Shown here: positions 57,839 through 64,000 of the stretch, piece by piece
How the letters are laid out: the number at the start of each line of letters is the position of its first letter
Numbering within the stretch: position 1 is the stretch's first letter
From: Celeribacter indicus
Lineage (GTDB): Bacteria > Pseudomonadota > Alphaproteobacteria > Rhodobacterales > Rhodobacteraceae
Direction of reading: 5' to 3'
NCBI RefSeq assembly: GCF_000819565.1
Contig: NZ_CP004395.1
Span: 1-64,000, forward strand
Length of the DNA stretch: 64,000 nt
Position numbers and translations under genes: made by a program
The notes under the pieces: model-generated
The model's database searches: none
Seen by the model: only the letters and a program-made list of their open reading frames with translations
What the model was told of the DNA's origin: nothing

Positions 57839-60225
57839 GAAAGCCTCCAAAAGTCTGGGCGGTCGCGGTAATCGGCGCCCACGAGCGCCTCGCCTTTTTC
57901 CATGCCGCCGAGGATGGTGAGATTGGGCCCGAGGGCGCTCAGATCGGCATCAATGACGATCGAGCCCTGGTCGTCGCGGATGAGGGCCAAGCGGCTGTCG
58001 CTGCCAGTGTTGAGAAGCACGTCGAGTTCCTTCTCATAGAGGTTCAGCATCGCGTAGTCGGCCGCATGGGCGCGGATGTTCGGAAGCAGGATTTGCGTCG
58101 GCACCGCCTCGACGATGGTCTTGCCGGTTCGGGTGCGCTCGAGCTGGCTGGCGTATTGCGTCATCATCACAGCGACGGTGTTCTGTTTGCGTGCGGTCAC
58201 GAGCCAGTTCGAGAGCCGCTCGGCGAAATATGCGTTGTCGAGCGCCTTCCAGGCCTCGTCGATCACGATGATGGTGGGGTGGCGGTCCTCGATCTCGCGC
58301 TCGACCCGGCGAAAGAGATAGGAGAGGACCGCCATCCGCTCCTTGTCGGCCTCGCTGTCGAGAATGCCGGTCAGGTCGAAACCCACGACGTCGCCCTTGA
58401 GCGAGAACGTGTCCTCGAGGCTCTGGCCGAAGATCCAGCCATAGCGGCCGTCCTCGGTCCATTCGAGCAGGCGCTGGTGCAGATCGCCGCCATCATCGGT
58501 GGAGACGAACAGCGATGCGAAATCCCGCCAGTTCCGCAGGGCCGGATTGGTGGCCTGGGCATTCTGGCGCACGACCTCCTGGATGCGGTTGGTCTGCGCC
58601 GGGGTCAGGGGCTTGTCGGCGCGGTAGAGCAGCGTTGTGAGCCAGTCCGACAGCCAGGCCGTGCCGCGCGCATCGGTTTCGGTCCAGAGCGGGTTCAGAC
58701 CCGTGGGCTGGCCGGCTTTCAGGGAGGCGTAGCGCCCGCCATTGGCCCGGACGGCCATTTCCATCCCGAGGCGGTAGTCGAAAACGAAGATCCGGGCGCC
58801 TGCGCGACGGGCCTGGGTCATCAGGAACGCCGACAGCACCGACTTGCCCGACCCGGGGCGCCCCATGATCAGGGTATGGCCGCTGGTCGGTTCTTTGTCG
58901 GGCGAGCCTTGCTCGTGATAGGAGAACCGGTAGGCGCTCTGCTCGGGCGTGGGCAGATAGGTGATGACCCGGCCCCAGGGGGTAAGTGCTGCGGGTTTTC
59001 CGAGCTGCGTCCGGTGGAAGGCCGCGAAATCCGCGAAGTTGCGATTGGTGACGGCGCTGGCGCGGACGCGCTTGGGCTGGTTGCCGGGATGCTGGCTGAG
59101 GTAATGCGCCTTGGCCGCGACCCGCTCGCCGATCATCTTCACGCCCTCAGTCGCGGCGGCGTTTACGATCTCCGCGCTGAGGGTCTGCAATTCCTCCAGC
59201 GTGTCGCAGAAGAGCGTCACGACCATATGGTGCTCGCCAAAGCTCTGGCGCTTGGCCTCGAGATCATCGGCGGCGATATCGAGGGCTTCCAGGAGCGAGA
59301 GGGCCGCGTCCTGGCTCGCCTGCATCTGCCGCTTTTGCCGCTTGATGCGGCCGGCCATGAGGTTCGAATTGATCGGCGTGAAGGAGTGCGTCACGATCAT
59401 GTCGACCGGCAGGTTCAGCATGTCGAACATGGTGCAGGAGGTGCCTTCGGAGTATTCCCCGATGGTGAAGCTTTTGCCGTAGCGATGCCCCACGACGCCT
59501 TCAGAGAGCTCGAAATGATCGCCATGAAACGTCACGCGGGTATTGGCGACATTGACGGACAAAAAGCCGTAGGTGTTTGCAGGGTAGAGCGGCAGCTCGG
59601 TGCCCGTGTTCAGCGCGCCCAGAAACCCCACCAATTCCCCCGATGCAGCCGACAGCAGGCGCGGCTTGAGCTCGGTAAGCCCCGAAAGGAAGACGTTCAC
59701 GGCCTCGCCCAAGCGCTGCAGGCGTTTGCGGGTCTCCTCCTTCAGTCGGTCCGGCGCGCTGCGGCCGAGGTGCGGCAGGAGGCTTTTCGGGGGCGGGCGG
59801 TGAATGACGGTGAGCGTCAGCGTCTTGTCGCGGAGCCCGCTGGTCTCGAGTTTCGCGCGCCAGCGCCGGTCCACCTCGCCCGCGAAGCTGTCCTCACGGA
59901 TGGGGTCGAGATCAGGTTTGATGGCCTTGGAGACCTTGTGGACGTAATAGCTGAATTCCGGCCCGAGCTGCGCGACGATGCGGGCAAAGAGGGCGGTCAC
60001 CTTGTCGAGATAGGCATCGTCCGTCGTGTAGCTGTTGATCCCCTCGAGCCGGATGCAGCGGAAGAGCTCGTTGACCCGGGTGCGCACGGTCTGGTCGTCG
60101 ACGAGGCTCACATAGGGCAGCATATGCGCGAGGCGGGTCTCGCGCGCATACCATTCTGGCGTCATCGTGCGGGGATCGAGCGCAGCATCAGGGGCGTCAT
60201 CACGGGGCATAGCTGTCCCCGCCAT
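57835..60225 (-). CDS. virB4: VirB4 T4SS ATPase
   Basis: This 796-residue ATPase is the largest motor of the system. It has an N-terminal CagE/TrbE domain, Walker A GRPGSGKS near residue 455 (TLIMGRPGSGKSVLSAFLM) and Walker B IIVIDEAWKAL near residue 655. VTARKQNTVAVMMTQ and NIRAHAADYAMLNLYEKEL follow. The length is normal. The start is ATG 60225 or 60210; both overlap the virB3 end. Confidence 0.95.
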   Translation of the reverse strand: MAGTAMPRDDAPDAALDPRTMTPEWYARETRLAHMLPYVSLVDDQTVRTRVNELFRCIRLEGINSYTTDDAYLDKVTALFARIVAQLGPEFSYYVHKVSKAIKPDLDPIREDSFAGEVDRRWRAKLETSGLRDKTLTLTVIHRPPPKSLLPHLGRSAPDRLKEETRKRLQRLGEAVNVFLSGLTELKPRLLSAASGELVGFLGALNTGTELPLYPANTYGFLSVNVANTRVTFHGDHFELSEGVVGHRYGKSFTIGEYSEGTSCTMFDMLNLPVDMIVTHSFTPINSNLMAGRIKRQKRQMQASQDAALSLLEALDIAADDLEAKRQSFGEHHMVVTLFCDTLEELQTLSAEIVNAAATEGVKMIGERVAAKAHYLSQHPGNQPKRVRASAVTNRNFADFAAFHRTQLGKPAALTPWGRVITYLPTPEQSAYRFSYHEQGSPDKEPTSGHTLIMGRPGSGKSVLSAFLMTQARRAGARIFVFDYRLGMEMAVRANGGRYASLKAGQPTGLNPLWTETDARGTAWLSDWLTTLLYRADKPLTPAQTNRIQEVVRQNAQATNPALRNWRDFASLFVSTDDGGDLHQRLLEWTEDGRYGWIFGQSLEDTFSLKGDVVGFDLTGILDSEADKERMAVLSYLFRRVEREIEDRHPTIIVIDEAWKALDNAYFAERLSNWLVTARKQNTVAVMMTQYASQLERTRTGKTIVEAVPTQILLPNIRAHAADYAMLNLYEKELDVLLNTGSDSRLALIRDDQGSIVIDADLSALGPNLTILGGMEKGEALVGADYRDRPDFWRLS

Positions 60226-60484
60226 GGATGGACCTGTTGCGCGTGGGCGGTGTCTCCTGCAGGGCCGTCATCATCACGTCGATGAAACGCGGGTCCCAAT
60301 CTGCGGCCTTCCACAGCACCGGATAGAGCAGGGCCGCGAAACCCAGCACCGCGATGTGCTGGACCCAGACGAACAAGAGCACCGAACCGAAGAGCCAGAC
60401 CATCGCATACATGATGGGCAGGCCAAGAAGCTTGGGCGGGCGCACGAGCCCAAGAAAGAGAGGCGCGCGCTCAGCCACCGGCAA
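60200..60484 (-). CDS. virB3: VirB3 T4SS protein
   Basis: A small inner-membrane protein of about 92-94 residues: APLFLGLVRPPKLLGLPIMYAMVW, two TM segments and LYPVLWKAADWDPRFIDVMM. The PxLxLGL-x-RP and WDPRF patterns are typical of VirB3. There is no ATG near the start. TTG 60484 or GTG 60478, overlapping the virB2 stop, are the candidates. Confidence 0.85.
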   Translation of the reverse strand: MPVAERAPLFLGLVRPPKLLGLPIMYAMVWLFGSVLLFVWVQHIAVLGFAALLYPVLWKAADWDPRFIDVMMTALQETPPTRNRSIHGGDSYAP

Positions 60485-60764
60485 ATACCGCGGCAACGAT
60501 GGTGGGGGCGGCCGCAACACCGGCGATGCCCACGAGGACCCAGAGCGCTTGGCGCAGATCGATGATGTTGAAGAACCAGCTGAGAAAGACCCCGAGGACC
60601 GCGAGTGTGGCGATGACCACACCAAGAGGGCCGGTCAGCGCATCGACAATGCCCTGCAACAAGCTCTGGATCGGGGAGAGATCGATGCTTTGCGCAAGGG
60701 CGGGTTCGGAAATGACCAGAAAGAGGGCCAAACTTGCGATGAATAGGTTTGAAATCTGTCTCAT
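60471..60764 (-). CDS. virB2: VirB2 major pilin
   Basis: The 97-residue prepilin has a long signal sequence (MRQISNLFIASLALFLVISEPALAQ), then SIDLSPIQSLLQGIVDALTGPLG and two hydrophobic helices (VVIATLAVLGVFLSWFF, ALWVLVGIAGVAAAPTIVAAVF). It ends in FAGG, a typical TrbC/VirB2 layout. ATG overlaps the VirB1-like stop by 4 bases. Confidence 0.9.
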   Translation of the reverse strand: MRQISNLFIASLALFLVISEPALAQSIDLSPIQSLLQGIVDALTGPLGVVIATLAVLGVFLSWFFNIIDLRQALWVLVGIAGVAAAPTIVAAVFAGG

Positions 60765-61516
60765 GAATTTGATCCTTCCAATCGGGCCGTAACAGCCATG
60801 ACGCGGGCCACGTGGTTCTGGGTTTCTCGGTAAGGGGGAATGCCACCGTGTTGGCGCACGGCGTCCGGCCCCGCGTTGTAGGCCGCCAACGCCAGATGCG
60901 GATCGCCGAACGTCTCCAGCATCATCGCGAGGTAGCGGGCGGAGCCGTCGAGGTTCTGTTGGGGGTCACGCGGGTCGACGCCCAGATCACGCGCGGTGTC
61001 AGGCATCAGCTGACCAAGGCCAATGGCGCCCGCATGTGAGATCGCATCCTGCCGATAGGCGCTCTCAACCTCGATATTGGCGCGGTAGAGGCTCAGCCAG
61101 TCCGTGACGGAAAGCTCCGCGCGCCTTAGGCCGGGGTGGCTGGCATAACGCAGGGCCGTGGTCTCTATGGCGTTTAGGACATCGGCACGGGGCAGGGGTG
61201 CCGGACCGACACGGGCTGCAAAGCGCATCGCTTCTCGCTCTGGCACAGTTTCATCGCTGCCGAAAATCGCAAGTTCGTCGGCTGCCGATCCCTGACCGAT
61301 GCCGTCATTGTAGTTCCGAGCAAAACTGCTCTGAGACCGGGATGGGGTCAGAGAGCCGTCGCTCTCCATGACCAGGACCATTTGCGCTGAGGCAGGTGCT
61401 GCGACCAGCCAGAGACAGACGAGGTTAGCTGCCAGCGCCCTTGTCTGATGGCGCTTTGTCTGGCGGGGCGAGTTTATGCGTACGGCTTGTCCCCGCCTCA
61501 AGCGGCAGGTCGACAT
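60761..61516 (-). CDS. virB1: VirB1-like lytic transglycosylase
   Basis: A transglycosylase of about 251 residues: an N-terminal signal-like stretch (ALAANLVCLWLVAAPASAQ), then a catalytic domain with IEVESAYRQDAISHAGAIG (catalytic Glu), LGQLMPDTARDLGVDP, LAAYNAGPDAVRQHGGIPPYRET. It opens peptidoglycan for pilus passage. The start is uncertain: ATG 61516 overlaps the upstream gene by 92 bases, and no closer ATG/GTG precedes the signal stretch. Confidence 0.85.
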   Translation of the reverse strand: MSTCRLRRGQAVRINSPRQTKRHQTRALAANLVCLWLVAAPASAQMVLVMESDGSLTPSRSQSSFARNYNDGIGQGSAADELAIFGSDETVPEREAMRFAARVGPAPLPRADVLNAIETTALRYASHPGLRRAELSVTDWLSLYRANIEVESAYRQDAISHAGAIGLGQLMPDTARDLGVDPRDPQQNLDGSARYLAMMLETFGDPHLALAAYNAGPDAVRQHGGIPPYRETQNHVARVMAVTARLEGSNS

Positions 61517-61805
61517 GTGCAAAGCCAAGGCCAATAAAGAAAGACACCACGCCGGAGATCGTCTTGAACTCGCGGATCTTGATATCGTTGTAGGTCGTCC
61601 GCGTGCGGGCGGTGACGAGGAGCTTTTCCACGCCATCATCAGAGACAACGCGCATAATCCAGACCCCGTAATAGCTGGGGCCTTTCTTATGTGCCGACTC
61701 CTGGCACAGGATTTCTGCGCTATAGCCGCTTTCCACGAGTTCGCGGAACCTGGCTTCCGTAACCACATTTGGTGCTTCGATGTCCCAGTTCATGGCCCGG
61801 CTCAC
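61425..61805 (-). CDS. Unknown first gene of the T4SS operon
   Basis: A protein of 122-126 residues (ATG 61805 or 61793): TEARFRELVESGYSAEILCQESAHKKGPSYYGVWIMRVV, then TISGVVSFFIGLGFAHVDLPL. No signal peptide. I do not recognise it. Being first after the palindromic promoter region it could be a regulator or coupling factor of transfer. Confidence 0.55.
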   Translation of the reverse strand: MSRAMNWDIEAPNVVTEARFRELVESGYSAEILCQESAHKKGPSYYGVWIMRVVSDDGVEKLLVTARTRTTYNDIKIREFKTISGVVSFFIGLGFAHVDLPLEAGTSRTHKLAPPDKAPSDKGAGS

Positions 61806-61857
61806 GCTTTCTCCAATGGCGCGACCCCAGGCATTCCCACTTGAAGCCCAGAGTTAC

Positions 61858-61871
61858 GATAGTATACTATC
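61858..61871. promoter_or_regulatory. Palindromic promoter/operator of the T4SS operon
   Basis: The perfect 14-bp palindrome GATAGTATACTATC, containing TATACT (a near-consensus -10) on both strands, lies between the divergent genes at 61805 (minus) and 61962 (plus). A half-like ATATACTATT recurs near 63931 before the secreted-protein gene. A repressor such as the XRE protein at 62380 could act here. Confidence 0.5.
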
Positions 61872-61961
61872 AACCGCAAGATGTAATATCGTGCTTTAGC
61901 TGTAGTTTGGTCACGCAAACACTAGTCACGGCCAGTGTCTGCGATCAAGGAGATAACAGGT

Positions 61962-62255
61962 TTGAGAAACCCAAGGTTGACAGGCCTGCTCCCATTGCAA
62001 GCTATGGTCCTTCTGATCTGCGTTCCCGGACCAGTTTTGGCGGAATCCTGCTTCGCCCCGGCCCGTCCCTTCCTGCCAAGCGATTCGCAGGCAGCGCGGG
62101 ACTATGCAGACATCATCCGTGGCGATTTCGAAGATTACATTCAGGATATCCAGAGCTACTTCCGTTGCCTCGACAGCGAACGCGCCCGCGCCTTCGAGGA
62201 AGCGCGCGAAGTCAGCGAGGACTATGGCCGATTTCTGCAATTGGCAGGGGATTGA
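61962..62255 (+). CDS. Small secreted protein
   Basis: A protein of about 97 residues: basic start, hydrophobic core (LTGLLPLQAMVLLICVPGPVLA), cleavage before ESCFAPARP, then an acidic helical part (DYADIIRGDFEDYIQDIQSYFRCLDSERARAFEE) with two Cys. AAGGAG lies 12 bases before TTG 61962, which decides this start over the GTG at 61935 that lacks a ribosome site. Divergent from the T4SS operon; function unknown. Confidence 0.65.
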   Translation: MRNPRLTGLLPLQAMVLLICVPGPVLAESCFAPARPFLPSDSQAARDYADIIRGDFEDYIQDIQSYFRCLDSERARAFEEAREVSEDYGRFLQLAGD

Positions 62256-62379
62256 TGGGCAACCTCGGGAGCATCAGACTTGCAGCCCATGGAAACCAGA
62301 CGCCGATAACACCCTCATATATCTACTTTTTAGATAACAGATTTCATCCGCTAGCGACGTCACAAAAGGTATGTGACGC

Positions 62380-62637
62380 GTGGCAAAGACAATCAGAAGC
62401 ACAGGACAGGTGGCACTCTGCCAAGCATTGGTCGACGCCCGCATCAAGGCGGGCCTCGGTCAGGAGGACTTGGCGGTCAAGCTCAAGTGCCATCAATCAC
62501 TTGTGGCGCGCATTGAAAGCGGCCAGCGCCGGGTCGACGTCGTCGAGCTGGTCGTCCTTGCGCGCGCCATTGGCTTTGACCCCTTCAAGGTTCTGGCGAT
62601 CGTTGAAGCCGCCACGGAGCCCGACCACCGGATTTGA
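62380..62637 (+). CDS. XRE-family transcriptional regulator
   Basis: An 85-residue Cro/C1-type regulator (ALVDARIKAGLGQEDLAVKLKCHQSLVARIESGQRRVDVVELVVLARAI) from a GTG start with AGGT upstream. A small HTH next to the T4SS promoter palindrome is a natural candidate for transfer-gene control, but nothing in the sequence proves it. Confidence 0.8.
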   Translation: MAKTIRSTGQVALCQALVDARIKAGLGQEDLAVKLKCHQSLVARIESGQRRVDVVELVVLARAIGFDPFKVLAIVEAATEPDHRI

Positions 62638-62803
62638 TCCATTTCATCTTTCGAGAACACGGGAGCTGACTTCTCCCGGTGTGAATTCGTTACCGCGAGG
62701 ACGAACAGTAACCGATTTTAACGAGGCCCGGCACACGGTTGCAGCAAACGCTTTGGATCTGAGCTGCTATCCGCAACGCCAAATTGCAGGAAGTCAGTAA
62801 ACA

Positions 62804-63028
62804 GTGAACGAAAATGAGGTCGAAGGCGTCGCGATCGCCAATTTGATTGCAACCGATGAAGAAACCATTGTCGGCTGGGTATATCGCTGGAACACAGGTG
62901 CTCTGGCAATCCGGTGGGACATCCATGGCCCGCAGCGTGTCTCAAAGATTTACCCGGAGCTCTGCGATGCGGATAAAGCCGAAATTGACTTCGCGTCTCT
63001 CATGCAGCTGCCCTGTCGCAACGACTGA
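62804..63028 (+). CDS. Small unknown protein
   Basis: A 74-residue acidic protein from GTG 62804 (NENEVEGVAIANLIATDEETIVGWVYRWNTGALAIRWD, ending SLMQLPCRND). It has an even, protein-like composition. No family recognised and no strong ribosome site. Confidence 0.5.
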   Translation: MNENEVEGVAIANLIATDEETIVGWVYRWNTGALAIRWDIHGPQRVSKIYPELCDADKAEIDFASLMQLPCRND

Positions 63029-63131
63029 CATGGTAGAATATGGCCTTTATGGCCCTCGATTGTGTGAGTGTGCCTGCGTTGCAGGTTTGATTTCGTACAA
63101 GGCCCTGCGCGACTTCGCTGCGGCTCAATAG

Positions 63132-63887
63132 TCAGTAATTGACCTGCTCAAAACCGTAATTCCCGCTATAGTCACGCCACTCAACGAAGACGGATCTGTG
63201 ATAAATGCTCGGGCAGTGCTCGCCCCATCGCTCGAGACCGGCATGCGCATCAGGAAGCGCTGCGGGTGACGACACCCTCCAAGAAAAATCGCCCTGGATC
63301 CCGTAGGTGCCGAGGACAACGGCGGCGCTGCGGTTGCAGTCGCCATCTCGCCCGGATTCGTGCTGGCGGGCATAACGAACGTCAAAGACGCGGATGGAAC
63401 GCACGAAGTTGAATTCCGGCCCGCTGATATCGATGTCGGCGCGGTCTTTTACGAGCTGGAGGGCGTAATCAGCCCTTACGAGGTTGTCCCAAGCCGCGTT
63501 GGAGCCTTTGCGCCCAAGCATCCCGCCTGCCCTGGCTGCCTGATCGAAGAGCGGGGTTGAAGAGTTTGGAGGGGTTCCTGAATCACCATATAGGGCATCG
63601 AAGATCCGGTCCGCGGGCCGCGATCTAGCAGGTCCATCGTAAGACGCACCCATCGGGCAGCGCCAAATCTGAAGCGGCGGCTCCACCGGCCATGGAGTTA
63701 TGCGCCGGATGAACTCGGCCCGTGCGCGGGCGCAGGGCACGGAAGCTGGCCATCCACCGGACAAACACAGCAGGATGGCACAATCGATCTGATAGGTTTG
63801 GGCGCGTGCTTGTGTCGGAACTGTTGGGCCGGTCAAGGCGAGAGCTAAAAAGGCCGCCAGAGGGAGGTTTTTGAATTCGAAACGCAT
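63132..63887 (-). CDS. Secreted Cys-containing protein of unknown function
   Basis: A 251-residue exported protein: signal peptide (RFEFKNLPLAAFLALALTGPTVPTQARA), then a mature part with several Cys (CAILLCLSGGWPASVPC, WRCPMG, DGDCNRS, EHCPS). The segment CAILLCLSGGWPA...CARARAEFIRRITPWPVEPPLQ resembles, from memory, proteins encoded near conjugative transfer genes of alphaproteobacteria. ATG 63887 directly precedes the signal peptide. An AT-rich promoter region (63920-63940) lies upstream. Confidence 0.65.
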   Translation of the reverse strand: MRFEFKNLPLAAFLALALTGPTVPTQARAQTYQIDCAILLCLSGGWPASVPCARARAEFIRRITPWPVEPPLQIWRCPMGASYDGPARSRPADRIFDALYGDSGTPPNSSTPLFDQAARAGGMLGRKGSNAAWDNLVRADYALQLVKDRADIDISGPEFNFVRSIRVFDVRYARQHESGRDGDCNRSAAVVLGTYGIQGDFSWRVSSPAALPDAHAGLERWGEHCPSIYHRSVFVEWRDYSGNYGFEQVNY

Positions 63888-64000
63888 GGCAAGGACCCTT
63901 GACAATCTTCACCCAGCATACCTACGAAAATATACTATTGCAACAATGATGATGCGTGTTGCGGTTGCGGCGGTCAGCAAGATCGCGAGGTGACCGAGCC
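63888..64000. other. Non-coding window end
   Basis: Leader of the secreted-protein gene on the minus strand. TATATT with TTGTTG upstream (minus strand, about 63945-63928) is a possible promoter. No further gene is visible before the window ends. Confidence 0.4.

Noticed and set aside
58066..60285. A 739-codon open frame on the plus strand
   Set aside because: It is the mirror of virB4, whose motifs and operon overlaps are clear. The plus-strand product has no recognisable fold; high GC keeps antisense frames open.
1..64000. CRISPR array, tRNA or rRNA genes, intact insertion sequences
   Set aside because: I looked for regularly spaced repeats, tRNA-like cloverleaf sequences and transposase motifs (DDE, IS ends) and saw none I could support.

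Overview
The window reads as one piece of a large conjugative RepABC plasmid (or plasmid-like replicon) from a GC-rich alphaproteobacterium, most likely a Rhodobacterales/roseobacter-type host. The basis is a repA-repB-repC cassette starting at base 1, a MOBP relaxase with a VirD4 coupling protein, a VirB-type type IV secretion operon, and accessory genes (ArdC, a large ParB-like nuclease, a methylase/strawberry-notch helicase, DUF736, DUF6878, DUF6915) that I know as companions on such plasmids. The host assignment is inference from gene content; there is no rRNA or tRNA here.

Layout. 0-6 kb: replication and partition (repABC, an antisense ctRNA with promoter and terminator, two parS-like palindromes, a ParB-like protein). 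6-17 kb: a metal/redox island. It has a two-component system, two PepSY proteins around a ferric-reductase-like flavoprotein, a DUF2271 protein with an apparent flavinylation site, a PepSY-TM/flavodoxin-reductase fusion, ApbE, a P1B ATPase and a VIT/CCC1-type transporter. A truncated gene at its left edge suggests the island was inserted into the backbone. 17-32 kb: plasmid accessory module (ArdC, ParB-like protein, PrlF-YhaV toxin-antitoxin, methylase-helicase, small DUF proteins, rhomboid protease). Several of its genes are preceded by a recurring short hairpin with the core AAAGNGGGCTTT.

32.7-36.1 kb: a defence locus that I read as a retron. It consists of a structured non-coding leader, a 55-residue basic/hydrophobic peptide, an XRE regulator, a reverse transcriptase with the retron signatures NAXXH, YVDD and VTG, and a TIR-domain effector. 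36-45 kb: a repeat-rich non-coding stretch, a DUF2493/SLOG protein, an SH3-nuclease protein, the presumed oriT region, a mobilisation accessory protein, the relaxase and VirD4. 45.4-50.1 kb (minus strand): a complete type II CBASS operon (CD-NTase, Cap2 E1-E2, Cap3 JAB peptidase, Cap5 HNH-SAVED) sitting between the mobilisation genes and the T4SS. 50.3-61.8 kb (minus strand): the VirB operon, including a short VirB7-like lipoprotein and two lytic transglycosylases. One of these carries a C-terminal tail resembling the VirB5-like protein beside it. 61.9-64 kb: small secreted proteins and an XRE regulator.

Together the window describes a self-transmissible element whose cargo is (i) metal handling and extracytoplasmic redox chemistry and (ii) two independent abortive-infection systems, with ArdC probably easing entry into new hosts and PrlF-YhaV stabilising the plasmid. 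The strongest candidates for something little described are the XRE-RT-TIR retron with its leader and small peptide, the transglycosylase/VirB5-tail protein, and the regulator box shared by the PepSY promoters.
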